Part shown: positions 1 through 9,412 of the stretch, one piece after another
How the letters are laid out: each line of letters begins with the position of its first letter
Numbering within the stretch: the first letter of the stretch is position 1
Origin: Spirulina sp034932185
GTDB lineage: Bacteria; Cyanobacteriota; Cyanobacteriia; Cyanobacteriales; Spirulinaceae
Length of the DNA: 64,000 bases
NCBI RefSeq assembly: GCF_034932185.1
Contig: NZ_JAYGHW010000089.1
Location: 124,001 to 188,000, forward strand
Direction of reading: 5' to 3'
Position numbers and translations under genes: made by a program
Notes under the pieces: model-generated
Databases searched by the model: none
What the model saw: only the letters and a program-made list of their open reading frames with translations
What the model was told of the DNA's origin: nothing

Positions 1-210
1 ATCGATCACCCCTTCCACGCCCTCTAGGGCGGGCGCTAGGGTTTCGGGATCACAGAGATCCCCCTCGATTAATTTCGCCCCCCATTCCTGTAAAAAGGAA
101 GCCTTGCGGGGATTGCGCACCAAGCAGCGGACGGAGTGGCCGCTATCAATGGCCCGCCGCACAATCTGCCGCCCCAAGGTTCCCGTTCCCCCAACAACCA
201 GTAGCTCCAT
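1..210 (-). CDS. Ycf39-like NAD(P)-binding atypical SDR, partial (3' end outside window)
   Basis: Only the first 70 codons are present; the gene runs off the left edge. The protein opens with MELLVVGGTGTLGRQIVRRA, a Rossmann GGTGxxG dinucleotide-binding loop, followed by a stretch typical of the NmrA/Ycf39 family (RCLVRNPRKA, then an EGDLCDPETL strand-turn). Ycf39/HCF244-type proteins help insert chlorophyll into or assemble the photosystem II D1 protein, but the family has several cyanobacterial paralogues, so the exact member is uncertain. The ATG is the first codon of the recognisable fold and sits in the same direction as psaK, about 220 bases downstream of it. Confidence 0.75.
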   Translation of the reverse strand, partial: MELLVVGGTGTLGRQIVRRAIDSGHSVRCLVRNPRKASFLQEWGAKLIEGDLCDPETLAPALEGVEGVID

Positions 211-303
211 AGGATTTTAAGATTCTTAAAGAGTTTGTAATATTTCTACACGATTCTATCAGAAAGGGACAATTCCACCAAATGATCCCATCCCCTGTTC
301 GTC

Positions 304-328
304 TGTAGGGGCGCAATGCTTGCGCCCT
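304..328. repeat. Dispersed palindromic repeat (GCAATGCTTGC type)
   Basis: A GTAGGGGCGCAATGCTTGCG element downstream of psaK. The same unit occurs in an inverted pair near 31.3 kb. It is a variant of the GTAGGGGCGAAAAATTTTTCG palindromes found elsewhere in the window. Confidence 0.7.
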
Positions 329-429
329 CGATTACGCCATGACCATCAATCCGCAAAACCCCAAAAAAAAGATGATTGCATCGGCAACCATCTCTTGAAG
401 ATCTCTGAAAAGCTTAGGAGGGCAAAGGG

Positions 430-690
430 CTAGATTACACCCATGTTGGCAAACCCCAAAATCACGCCAGCGCCCAAAATATGGCCGAAGGCGGTGGTTG
501 CCAACACAGCGGGTAAACCCATGCCGCCGAACATTTGTGGCATTGGCAAGCCAGGGCCAGCACTGGGCTGATCAATCTTGAACTTGCCAATGGCGATCGC
601 CACCACATTGCAAACAATCATAATAATCGCCACCGTCGGACTCCAGGAGATCGTCGCAGGGGCAGCAGCAGCCAAAAGGGTTAAGGTCAT
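430..690 (-). CDS. psaK: Photosystem I reaction centre subunit PsaK
   Basis: An 86-residue membrane protein, the usual length for cyanobacterial PsaK, a peripheral photosystem I subunit that carries antenna chlorophylls at the PsaA side of the complex. The sequence shows the two expected transmembrane segments: about residues 15-36 (ending in NVVAIAIGKFKI) and about 58-84 (LATTAFGHILGAGVILGF). They are joined by a short loop rich in Gly, Pro and Met. The N-terminal MTLTLLAAAAPATISWSPT resembles the lumenal start of PsaK proteins. The gene stands alone. A candidate RpaB-type HLR1 element lies about 110 bases upstream, which would fit light-regulated photosystem I expression. Cyanobacteria often have two psaK genes; which one this is cannot be told here. 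Confidence 0.93.
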   Translation of the reverse strand: MTLTLLAAAAPATISWSPTVAIIMIVCNVVAIAIGKFKIDQPSAGPGLPMPQMFGGMGLPAVLATTAFGHILGAGVILGFANMGVI

Positions 691-797
691 GGTGGAATTT
701 TAAAAACGCTAAATGGGCTTTGTTAATCTCCAAGTTTTAGCCCGAAACCGCGAACTCCGTTGCATAACGTTGCAATTGTTCATCAAATCCCTCAAGT

Positions 798-815
798 TTT
801 GTAAAGAAATGTAGA
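798..815 (-). promoter_or_regulatory. Candidate HLR1 (RpaB-binding) element upstream of psaK
   Basis: Read on the minus strand the site is TCTACATT-TC-TTTACAAA. The HLR1 consensus is two (G/T)TTACA(T/A)(T/A) repeats separated by two bases; this site has one mismatch, in the first repeat. HLR1 elements are known in photosystem I gene promoters. Spacing to the psaK start is 107 bases. Confidence 0.5.
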
Positions 816-849
816 GTTAGCACCAGAGGCTCCGTTCTTATTGCGAACT

Positions 850-2403
850 TCAGTCCATTCTCCCGTAATGTGGGGGCGAAAAATTTTTCGCCCCCACGGC
901 CATCCATTCACCCAAACAAGCCCCTAACGTCGCCACCAACCGCAGCGGATCCACCCCTAACTCCGTGTGACTCGCCGCCGCCCGTTGCCCCGCCGCCGCG
1001 TGCCAAAAGGCCGCCGCCGCCGCCACATCCACCCCTGGCGCAGTTGACCCCGCCCATAGCCCCGCCAATAACCCCGTTAGTACATCTCCACTGCCCCCCC
1101 GCGCTAAACCTGGCGTACTCTCTGGAATCACCCAAAAATTGCCATCAGGGGCAGCGATCGCCGTCCTCGCCCCTTTTAATAAAACAATCGCCCCCGTTGC
1201 AACCGCCGCCGTTAAGGTGGCCACAAAGCGATCGCTCGGATCCAACTCCGGAAACAACCGCCGCAATTCCCCCACATGGGGCGTGAGGATCGTCGGCGCG
1301 GGCCGGTCTTGCAAACCCTGCCCCCCCGTTCCCAACAGATTCAAACCATCGGCATCCAAAACCAACGGCACAGGGGCCGCCAACACCGAGGCTAAAATAT
1401 CCCCCACCCCCAAGGTTAATCCTGGGCCGCAGGCAATCACATCATAGCGACTCAAATCTAGGGGTAAGGCGGCGATCGCCCCCTCCGGTGTTTCCGGACA
1501 ACCCACCACCAGGGCCTCCGGCAACTGCGCCACCACCAAGGGTTTTAGGGAAGCGGGGACGGCGATCGTCAACATCCCCACCCCTGAAGCCCGCGCCCCC
1601 AACCCCGTGAGGATCGCACTACCGGCATACTGCTGAGAACCACAAATCAATAAAGCATGGCCCTGTTGATATTTATGGGTGACAACGGCACGGGGTAAAG
1701 GCAACACCGCCCGAAACTCCGCCGCTGTAAAGCGTTGATGGACGGGGGGATTATTGAGAACCGTGGCGATCGCTCCTTCGGGGAAGCCGAGATCCAAGCA
1801 AGCCACCTGGCCGAGAAAGGGCAACGCCTGCTCCTGAAAAAAGGCCCGTTTCCACAGCCCCAAACAAAAGGTATAGTCCGCCCGAATTGCCGCCCCCAAC
1901 ACTGCCCCCGTATCCGTATCAATCCCGGAGGGAATATCAATGCTGATCACCGTTTGGGTCATGCGGTTGAGGGTGGCGATCGCCTCCGCCAAGGCCCCCG
2001 TAATCGGCCGGGTTAGCCCAAAGCCAAACAAACCATCAACGATCAAATCACAATCCGCCAACCCCGCCACCGACTCCACCCTCGGCAACCCCAAATAATC
2101 CGCATAGTCTAGGTGGTTTTGCGTCAAGGGCTTAGAAGGCTCCACCGGCACATAGAGCCAAACCTCCCGCCCCCGCAGGGCAAATTCCCGCGCCACCACC
2201 AGCGCATCGCCGCCATTATGACCCGGCCCCACCAAAACCCCCACCGTTTTCACAGCAGGCGTAATCTCTAGCGCTAAAATAGCATTAGTGAGGGTCATCG
2301 CCGCTTTTTCCATCAACGCCGCCACGGGCATTCCGGCCGCAAAGACCTGCGCCTCAAGCGCCATCATTTGGGCAGTGGTAATAATAAAGTTCTGTGAATC
2401 CAT
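850..2403 (-). CDS. nnr: Bifunctional NAD(P)H-hydrate epimerase / ADP-dependent (S)-NAD(P)H-hydrate dehydratase
   Basis: A 517-residue metabolite-repair enzyme that epimerises and dehydrates damaged NAD(P)HX back to NAD(P)H. The N-terminal YjeF_N domain (about residues 1-215) has the GPGHNGGDALVVAR nucleotide loop and the SIDIPSGIDTDTGA motif. The C-terminal ribokinase-like dehydratase domain (about 225-500) has TPHVGEL, LLKGA and the ARGGSGDVLTGLLAG ATP/ADP-site motif. Start: the ATG at 2401-2403 begins MDSQNF; an in-frame TTG five codons upstream is less likely. Odd feature: the last residues (about VGAKNFSPPHYGRMD) are encoded by a 28-base palindromic repeat at 870-897 plus flanking sequence, so the natural C-terminus seems to have been replaced or extended by repeat insertion. 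This tail lies beyond the catalytic core, so activity is probably kept. Confidence 0.93.
   Translation of the reverse strand: MDSQNFIITTAQMMALEAQVFAAGMPVAALMEKAAMTLTNAILALEITPAVKTVGVLVGPGHNGGDALVVAREFALRGREVWLYVPVEPSKPLTQNHLDYADYLGLPRVESVAGLADCDLIVDGLFGFGLTRPITGALAEAIATLNRMTQTVISIDIPSGIDTDTGAVLGAAIRADYTFCLGLWKRAFFQEQALPFLGQVACLDLGFPEGAIATVLNNPPVHQRFTAAEFRAVLPLPRAVVTHKYQQGHALLICGSQQYAGSAILTGLGARASGVGMLTIAVPASLKPLVVAQLPEALVVGCPETPEGAIAALPLDLSRYDVIACGPGLTLGVGDILASVLAAPVPLVLDADGLNLLGTGGQGLQDRPAPTILTPHVGELRRLFPELDPSDRFVATLTAAVATGAIVLLKGARTAIAAPDGNFWVIPESTPGLARGGSGDVLTGLLAGLWAGSTAPGVDVAAAAAFWHAAAGQRAAASHTELGVDPLRLVATLGACLGEWMAVGAKNFSPPHYGRMD
870..897. repeat. 28-bp perfect palindromic repeat inside the 3' end of nnr
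   Basis: GTGGGGGCGAAAAATT and its exact complement form a perfect 28-base palindrome. It is read in frame as the C-terminal tail of the NAD(P)HX repair enzyme and belongs to the window-wide GGGGCGAAAAATTTTTCGCC family. Confidence 0.85.
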
Positions 2404-2585
2404 CCTCTTCCATCCCAAAGCGAGTTCTCAATTAGTTGTATCATGAGCATACAGTAGTTCTTTTTTGAATTTTTTCCCTTCAGGCTTGTCAGCATTCATG
2501 TGTAACCGTCAACCCCTGGATCTCAAACAACCCGTTAATGCATGAGATGATTTGTCAATTGCTAACCTTAAATGCTTAGGTGACC

Positions 2586-5500
2586 ATGATTGTACCTTCT
2601 AATTTGAAAGTTCCCAGTTGGGCAAATCGTTTCATCAAATTAGTGTTACTAATTGGGTTGGTCATTTTGGGATTTTTAGGGAACTATTTTAAATTTCCTT
2701 TGTTTTTTGGGGTTGATTTTATCTTTGGAGAAATCGCAGTATTTATTGTGATTTCCCGTTATGGCTTATTTTGGGGAACGGTGGCGGGTTTAGTTGCCGG
2801 AAGTTGCACCTATTTTTTATGGAATCATCCCTACGCGATTATTATCTTTACCGTAGAAGCAATTTTCGTCGGCCTCGGACTGCAACGCACCCGCTTAAAT
2901 TTACCCTCACTCGTCCTGATCTATTGGCTCACCCTAGGGATGCCCTTGGTGGGTGTATTTTATGGGGGGGTTTTATCCGTGCCGGTGGGTGGCACAATTT
3001 TGATCGCCCTCAAACAGGCGGTGAATGCGATCGCCAATGCCCTGATTGCCATTCTCCTCATCCAATATGTTTTTGGCTATGGGAAAGCCACAAGCAATCA
3101 TCAACCCAATGTCCCCCTTCAACATATCCTGTTTAGCCTATTTATTTCCTTCGTCTTTTTTCCAACTTTATTGGTGACTGTTTTAAATTCACAGCAAATG
3201 CTGACGAACCTAGAAGCGGATATTGAAATGGAAATTCTCATCGCTTCACGCCCCTTAGTGACCAGCTTAAACTTTTGGTATGACCAGCATAAGCGTGCGA
3301 TGGCAACCTTGGCAGAATTTGCCGAAAATGCCCCCCCAGAAAATTTACAAAATGCCCTAGATCTGATTACCGAAAGTTTACCGGCCTTAACCCATTTAGT
3401 GATCATTAATGAAGATAAAGCAGTCATTGCAAAAACCGGAAATATCGAGATTGCTCAGTTAATCACTGAAGTGCAACCTTGGCTCCATTCGGATCACAAA
3501 AAGACTGAAATGCTGCTGGAATTTCCCCAGGATTCCCCCACACCAGAATTGCATTTTTATTGGCCCTTAGTGCGGGAGAATCGCCTCACGATCCTCCATG
3601 CCAGCCTCAATCTGAACTCGGTGATTCGGCTCCTTCAAGATAATACCGATATCGATGATCTTCAAGCCACCCTGTTATCCCCCGAAGGGAAGGTGATCGC
3701 CACCAGCCAAAACTCCGATGCCGCCGCCGCGATGAGCGAGCAAAATGGCGAGGTACGGATTGTCAATGAGCGAATTTTCCATTGGTTGCCCAAGGTTCCC
3801 CCCAATACCCCGATTATGAGCCGGTGGCGGCAATCCTTTTACAGCCTCGATTTATCCCTTAAGGAACCGATCCCTTGGACGTTGCGGGTGCAAATTTCCA
3901 CCCGAGCCTATATTAATACCCTAGAGCAGATGTATATTCGTGCGTTGGCAACGGTGTTGGCGATCGCCCTCTTGGCCCTTGCCGTTGCCCATCTTCTCAG
4001 CCGTCGCCTTAGTCAACCCCTCCTCACCCTAACCACCCTCACCACCAATTTACCCCATAAAATTTTCAGGCTAGAGGCCCAGGACAATCTGCCGGTGCTT
4101 GAAACCACAGGTATTTTAGAAATCAACACCCTCAAGGCCAACTTTAACGCCATGGCCAGCGCCCTTCAACAAAAATTCACCGAATTACAACACACCAAAA
4201 AGAACCTTGAACTCCGCGTTCAAGAGCGCACCAGTGAACTCCTCCAACTCAATCAAGACCTGAAGGCGCAAATTATTGAGCGGCAAAAAATTGAAACCCG
4301 TTTAAGGGAACAAGAAGAACGCTATGCTTTAGCAATTTCTGGCACAAATGATGGCATTTGGGACTGGAATTTAGAAACCGATGCCGTTTATTATTCCCCC
4401 GCTTGGATGCGTATTTTAGGTTATGGCCGTGAACCCCTGCCCCCCAACATCGACGCTTGGTCTGATAATGTCCATCCTGAGGATTTGCCTAGGGTCATGG
4501 CCCGCATTCAAGCCCATCTCAACCAGGAAAGTCCGGTTTATGCGGCCACCTTCCGGATGCGCCATAGTAGCGGTGATTATCGTTGGATTGAAGCCAAGGG
4601 CAAATGTTTGCGAGATAGCGAGGGGAAGCCCTGTCGTTTAGTGGGTACTATTACCGATATTACTGCAAAAAAGGAAGCGGAAGAAGCATTATATTTAGCC
4701 AAGCATGAAGCAGAATTAGCGAACCAAGCGAAAAGTGAGTTTTTGGCAACGATGAGCCATGAAATCCGCACGCCGATGAATGCGGTCATTGGCATGACCG
4801 GGCTATTGTTAGATACGCATCTCGATGCTAAACAGCAGGATTTTGTCGAGGTCATTCGCTCCAGTGGTGAGGCTTTATTAACATTGATTAATGATATTTT
4901 GGATTTTTCTAAGATTGAATCTGGGAAGTTGGATTTAGAGGCGCAACCCTTTCAATTACGCACCTGTATTGAAGAATCCTTAGATTTATTGGCAGCAAGG
5001 GCAGCCCAAAAAAATATTGAGCTAGCCTATTTAATTGCCCCCGATATGCCCCCAGTGATTCAAGGGGATGTGACAAGGTTACGGCAAATCTTAGTGAATT
5101 TGCTCAGTAATGGCGTGAAGTTTACCGAGTCCGGTGAGGTGGTGGTGGAGGCCGATGTGACCTGGCCTAAGAGCATTCCGGAACCGGAAACAATGATGAA
5201 AGTGAAGTTACATTTTCAAGTCCGGGATACGGGCATTGGCATTCCGGGCGATCGCCACCACCGCCTTTTCCAAGCCTTTAGCCAAGTGGATGCCTCCACC
5301 ACCCGCAACTATGGCGGCACGGGCCTCGGCTTGGTGATCAGTGAGCGGCTCGCCCGGATGATGGGGGGGGAAATGTGGGTGGAAAGTGAGATTAATCAAG
5401 GCTCCATCTTTCATTTCACAATCGAGGTGGAAACCTTCAGTACCGTACCCCTACCCTCAAACACACTATTCTTCGACTGCCTCCACCATAAACAGGTGCT

Positions 5501-6677
5501 GATTGTCGATGACCACCCCACCAACTGCGAAGCCCTCCGTCTCCAAATCAAAGCCTTTGGGATGTACCCCCAAACCGTCAATTCTCTTGAGGCAGCCATT
5601 CACATTTGTCAACAGGCCATTGCTCCCGATGTCGTGATGATTAATGGCGATCTGCTGATCGAGACTGAACCAAGGCAATTGACAAAATTTCACCAGATCC
5701 ATCATGATCTGCCCTTAATTATTTTAATGAGTTTGGGTCATCCCATTCTAGACTTAACGTTCAAAGGCAAGGTAGGGGTGGCTGGCTATCTCTCGAAGCC
5801 CATTAAACAATCCCAACTGTATAATGCCTTTGTACAAGTTCTCCATGATCAACACGTTCCCACCGTTCCTGCGCCCATGAGTTCCACGCCGAATCGCCCT
5901 CTCGCCGAATCGCTGCCCCTCCGCATTTTGTTGGCAGAGGATAATGTTGTCAATCAAAAGGTGGCGTTAAATATTCTCCAAAAATTGGGCTATCGGGCCG
6001 ATGTGGCAGCCAATGGTTTAGAAGTGTTGGAATCTTTAGCGCGGCAATCCTATGATGTGGTGCTGATGGATGTGCAAATGCCCCAGATGGATGGCTTGGA
6101 AGCGACCCGGCATATTTGCGCCGAATGGAGCGATCGCCATCGTCCCTATATCATTGCCATGACCGCCAATGCCATGGAGGGCGATCGCGCTGATTGTCTT
6201 GCCGCTGGCATGAATGACTATGTAAGCAAGCCCATTCGTTTACCAGCTTTGATTCAAGCCCTCGAAAACACCATCGCCTATCGCCACCATGCCCTCGAAA
6301 TTCCCAACACTGCACAGGTTGATCCCCTCGATCCGACGGTTTTAGATGATTTGGTTGCCATGGGAGGCGACAGTGCCGCTGAATTAATGGTGGACTTAAT
6401 TGATTCCTATGTGGAATTAGCACCGCAATTACTGACGGACATTCAGATCGGCATTGAGCAAGAAAATTATGAGTTATTTGCGCGAGCGGCCCATTCCTTA
6501 AAATCTAGCAGTGCCTCCCTCGGGGCGAACTATTTAGCAGAACTATGCCAGGGGCTAGAGCATGGCGGGCGCTCCCAAAACCTCAACAGCATTCCCGACC
6601 TCTGGACGCGCACCCGTGCCGAATACGAGCGGGTTTTATTGGCCATGGTTCAGGAGCGGCAAAAATACGTTGGTTGA
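2586..6677 (+). CDS. Membrane hybrid sensor histidine kinase with PAS, two receivers and Hpt
   Basis: A 1363-residue signalling protein. Order: an N-terminal block of several membrane helices (about residues 15-165), a further helix near 195-215, an extracytoplasmic sensor region (about 215-450), a helix near 455-475, a HAMP-like/coiled-coil linker (about 480-580), a PAS domain with PAC (about 585-710), and a HisKA domain with SHEIRTPMN, His725. A HATPase domain (NLLSNGVKFT, DTGIGIPGD, GGTGLGLVIS) follows, then a first receiver-like domain near 970-1095, a second receiver (LLAEDN; phosphoacceptor Asp1162 in VVLMDVQMPQMDG) and a C-terminal Hpt domain (AHSLKSSS, His1303). The first receiver has DDH but the usual phosphoacceptor Asp position reads VVMINGDLL, so it is probably not phosphorylated. 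The ATG at 2586 follows an AGGTG ribosome site; a GTG two codons earlier is an alternative. Ligand and output partner are not visible. Confidence 0.92.
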   Translation: MIVPSNLKVPSWANRFIKLVLLIGLVILGFLGNYFKFPLFFGVDFIFGEIAVFIVISRYGLFWGTVAGLVAGSCTYFLWNHPYAIIIFTVEAIFVGLGLQRTRLNLPSLVLIYWLTLGMPLVGVFYGGVLSVPVGGTILIALKQAVNAIANALIAILLIQYVFGYGKATSNHQPNVPLQHILFSLFISFVFFPTLLVTVLNSQQMLTNLEADIEMEILIASRPLVTSLNFWYDQHKRAMATLAEFAENAPPENLQNALDLITESLPALTHLVIINEDKAVIAKTGNIEIAQLITEVQPWLHSDHKKTEMLLEFPQDSPTPELHFYWPLVRENRLTILHASLNLNSVIRLLQDNTDIDDLQATLLSPEGKVIATSQNSDAAAAMSEQNGEVRIVNERIFHWLPKVPPNTPIMSRWRQSFYSLDLSLKEPIPWTLRVQISTRAYINTLEQMYIRALATVLAIALLALAVAHLLSRRLSQPLLTLTTLTTNLPHKIFRLEAQDNLPVLETTGILEINTLKANFNAMASALQQKFTELQHTKKNLELRVQERTSELLQLNQDLKAQIIERQKIETRLREQEERYALAISGTNDGIWDWNLETDAVYYSPAWMRILGYGREPLPPNIDAWSDNVHPEDLPRVMARIQAHLNQESPVYAATFRMRHSSGDYRWIEAKGKCLRDSEGKPCRLVGTITDITAKKEAEEALYLAKHEAELANQAKSEFLATMSHEIRTPMNAVIGMTGLLLDTHLDAKQQDFVEVIRSSGEALLTLINDILDFSKIESGKLDLEAQPFQLRTCIEESLDLLAARAAQKNIELAYLIAPDMPPVIQGDVTRLRQILVNLLSNGVKFTESGEVVVEADVTWPKSIPEPETMMKVKLHFQVRDTGIGIPGDRHHRLFQAFSQVDASTTRNYGGTGLGLVISERLARMMGGEMWVESEINQGSIFHFTIEVETFSTVPLPSNTLFFDCLHHKQVLIVDDHPTNCEALRLQIKAFGMYPQTVNSLEAAIHICQQAIAPDVVMINGDLLIETEPRQLTKFHQIHHDLPLIILMSLGHPILDLTFKGKVGVAGYLSKPIKQSQLYNAFVQVLHDQHVPTVPAPMSSTPNRPLAESLPLRILLAEDNVVNQKVALNILQKLGYRADVAANGLEVLESLARQSYDVVLMDVQMPQMDGLEATRHICAEWSDRHRPYIIAMTANAMEGDRADCLAAGMNDYVSKPIRLPALIQALENTIAYRHHALEIPNTAQVDPLDPTVLDDLVAMGGDSAAELMVDLIDSYVELAPQLLTDIQIGIEQENYELFARAAHSLKSSSASLGANYLAELCQGLEHGGRSQNLNSIPDLWTRTRAEYERVLLAMVQERQKYVG

Positions 6678-6688
6678 AATAGGAAGAC

Positions 6689-6717
6689 GTGGGGGCGCAA
6701 AATTTTTTCGCCCCCAC
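6689..6717. repeat. Palindromic repeat between convergent genes
   Basis: GTGGGGGCGCAAAATTTTTTCGCCCCCAC-type near-palindrome between the ends of the sensor kinase and the helicase gene. Its strong stem and central A/T run could serve as a two-way terminator, though this is inference. Confidence 0.75.
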
Positions 6718-6745
6718 TGCTCTCTTCTCTATCCTCTTTCCTAAC

Positions 6746-9412
6746 CTAAAGATCGCTATCAATGGGAAAGCGACGCATCAAATCCAAAGCACGGCGGGCA
6801 TTTTGGCACAAACTCACCGATAGCCCTGGTACATGGGGGATTTGCGATAATAAATCGGCGGTGCGGCGCAACATCCGCACTAAGTCCCCCTCATCAAAAC
6901 TGGTATTTTCACACAAAGCTTCCCAGGACACCCCTAAAACCCACTGCTCAATCAGGCCAATCACTTCTAAGGTTTCATCCTCCAACCATACCGGCAGCAT
7001 CACTTTATGGCGGTGTTGGACTTTGATTAATTCCTTACGCAGGGGGATTAACTGGGCAAGGGCAATCAATACTGATTCCGGCGGGGCATAGTGGCTCCAA
7101 CTGTCGGGACGGGGCGGCTCGCTGATCAATACATAGGCGGCGGCGGCCAGGTCTTGGGGATCGAGGGGATCTAAATGGCCCGACATCAACACCAACCCTA
7201 GCCACAGTTCGTTATCCCCCCGGATCGCAGCGGCGGCTTGGCCAATGGGCAGGGGATTATATTCATCGAGGGCATCAAATTCCCGCAGCACTTTCACCAA
7301 ATTGGAAAATTCCCGCCAGTGGTGGGTTTGGTGTTCTTTGTAGCTGGCTTGGCGATCGCGCAACCGGCGACGCAATTGGCTGCGGTGGTTGTGACGTTTC
7401 ACCAATTGCCCCGGCTGGCCCCATTGATTGAGGGGATGTGTCTCTAGGGTTTGTAACACCTGATGGAGGCGTTCGGTTTGGGCCGTCACCTCTGGGGCTG
7501 TTACCTCCTCATAGGGCAGTAGCGGCATTGCTTCCACGACGGCGGCGGTGCTGTCGTTGCCGGGGTAATATTGCCCCAGTTTGTGGGGCAGATCGGGGGG
7601 TTCGAGGGCTTCGAGGGCGGCTAACTGATCGCGATCGATGTTGACCGTGGCAATCTCCACCACATCCTGATGAGCTACCACTGTCCAGCGGTTATCCTCC
7701 GTTAAACAGAGGTAATAGGGGATTTTGCTGCGGCGGGGGAGTTGGGCAACGAGGAAGGCGATCAGGGGAATGCGGACGTTGATATGTTTGCCCTTGAGGT
7801 AAAGGACTGTGCCGGGGGGGCATTGGGGGAGTTGTTGGGCGATCGCCCCATGGTGAACTTCTTGGGCCTGGTCTTTCAGGATTTTGAGCAGATGGCGTTC
7901 TGCCTTAGCCCGTTGGTTGAGTTTTTCGTAATCTTCTAGGCATTCAACGGCAATGGGGGCCAGTTCCACATCCAGTTTAGCGAGATCGGTGGTGAGTTCG
8001 GCGATCGCCTGCTTTTCCGGAGCCAATTTCAACCCCGAAGCATACTGAGCAAAGCTCCGTTCTAACAAGCTTTTCACCTCATCCACCCGATGGGTTTGCA
8101 ACAGGTTCAACACCATGCCATAGGTAGGGGTGAAGCGGCTAATTAACGGATCAGCGGGTTTAATTGCCAGGGCCGCCGCATCCTGCGGCCCCTCAAACCG
8201 CGATTGTACCGTCACCACATAACCCTGCTCATCCATCCCCCGCCGACCGGCCCGCCCCGCCATCTGCAAAAATTCCGAAGCCCGCAACATCCGATGACCG
8301 TCATCGGTGCGCTTAGAAATGGCAGAAATTACCGTCGTCCGGGCGGGCATATTAATCCCAGCAGCAAGGGTTTCCGTCGCAAACACCACCTTCACTAACC
8401 CCTCTTGGAATAACTCCTCAACGAGGGACTTCCAAGCCGGTAACACCCCCGCATGGTGGGAAGCAATCCCCCGCATCAGGGGCGCAACTTGGTTGCTCCG
8501 GGCAGCACTGGGGTTTTCCGCCACAAAGGCCCCCACTTTCGCCCGGAGAGTTGCCGATTCCTCCGGTGTGAGCAACGTATAGTCGAGGATTTGCTCAATG
8601 GCGCGATCGCACCCCCGACGGCTGAAGATGAAGAAAATCGCCGGGAGCATCTCGCGATCGCGCATCTGGGCCACGGTTTGACGAATCGTCGGGCAATCCT
8701 CCCGCCGCAACCGTTGCGCCTTCCCCTTGGGTTTCAGGCGGGGGTTCAAGCCGGTTTTTTCCGGATTGAGCAGGGGAAACAGACCTTTCACGGTACTGAA
8801 ATGGAACTCAAGGGGAACGGGGCGAAATTCAGAATGGATCAAACGAGTGGGGCCATGGACTTGACTAATCCAATCCGTCAACTCCGCAGCATTAGCCACC
8901 GTCGCAGAGAGCGCCACAATCTGCACCGCATGGGGACAATAGATAATCGATTCTTCCCACACCGTCCCCCGCTGGCTATCGTTCATATAGTGGCATTCAT
9001 CCAGCACCACCGTTTCCACATCCGCAAGGGATGTTCCCACCTGACCAATGGGCGTGCCGTAGAGCATATTGCGGAAAATTTCCGTCGTCATCACCAAAAC
9101 GCTAGCATCCCGATTAATCGAGATATCCCCCGTTAAAATCCCCACCTGATCGGGGCCGAACTGTTCACAAAAATCCCGATACTTCTGGTTGGAGAGGGCT
9201 TTGAGGGGTGTGGTATAGAAAACCCGTTTTTGCTGGGCCATGGCCCGATGGATCGCATATTCCCCCACCAGAGTTTTCCCTGATCCCGTCGGCACACAAA
9301 CCACGACAGATTCCCCGGTATCGAGGGCCTCAATGGCAGCGATTTGGAAGGCATCGAGGTCAAAGGGAAAGAGGTGGCTGGGGTCAAGGCGATGGGGTTT
9401 CGAGCTATTCAC
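6746..9412 (-). CDS. Ski2-type DExH-box RNA helicase
   Basis: An 888-residue superfamily 2 helicase of the Ski2/Mtr4 type, which unwinds RNA and acts in RNA decay and maturation; cyanobacteria and plastids (ISE2) have such a protein. Visible motifs: Walker A VPTGSGKT (about residues 40-47), TTPLKALSNQK (Ia), DECHYMND (motif II, about 138-145), ALSATVANA (III), FATETLAAGINMPART (V) and QMAGRAGRRGMDE (VI). The C-terminal third carries the DSHCT-like helical region (ending LSVSLCQNARRALDLMRRFP). The gene is monocistronic and convergent with the sensor kinase gene. No mutated motif was seen. The exact RNA substrate cannot be read from sequence. Confidence 0.92.
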   Translation of the reverse strand: MNSSKPHRLDPSHLFPFDLDAFQIAAIEALDTGESVVVCVPTGSGKTLVGEYAIHRAMAQQKRVFYTTPLKALSNQKYRDFCEQFGPDQVGILTGDISINRDASVLVMTTEIFRNMLYGTPIGQVGTSLADVETVVLDECHYMNDSQRGTVWEESIIYCPHAVQIVALSATVANAAELTDWISQVHGPTRLIHSEFRPVPLEFHFSTVKGLFPLLNPEKTGLNPRLKPKGKAQRLRREDCPTIRQTVAQMRDREMLPAIFFIFSRRGCDRAIEQILDYTLLTPEESATLRAKVGAFVAENPSAARSNQVAPLMRGIASHHAGVLPAWKSLVEELFQEGLVKVVFATETLAAGINMPARTTVISAISKRTDDGHRMLRASEFLQMAGRAGRRGMDEQGYVVTVQSRFEGPQDAAALAIKPADPLISRFTPTYGMVLNLLQTHRVDEVKSLLERSFAQYASGLKLAPEKQAIAELTTDLAKLDVELAPIAVECLEDYEKLNQRAKAERHLLKILKDQAQEVHHGAIAQQLPQCPPGTVLYLKGKHINVRIPLIAFLVAQLPRRSKIPYYLCLTEDNRWTVVAHQDVVEIATVNIDRDQLAALEALEPPDLPHKLGQYYPGNDSTAAVVEAMPLLPYEEVTAPEVTAQTERLHQVLQTLETHPLNQWGQPGQLVKRHNHRSQLRRRLRDRQASYKEHQTHHWREFSNLVKVLREFDALDEYNPLPIGQAAAAIRGDNELWLGLVLMSGHLDPLDPQDLAAAAYVLISEPPRPDSWSHYAPPESVLIALAQLIPLRKELIKVQHRHKVMLPVWLEDETLEVIGLIEQWVLGVSWEALCENTSFDEGDLVRMLRRTADLLSQIPHVPGLSVSLCQNARRALDLMRRFPIDSDL

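Noticed and set aside
870..1447. Plus-strand Pro/Ala-rich open frames opposite nnr
   Set aside because: They are antisense shadows of a strong conserved gene with GC-rich third positions; no family similarity.
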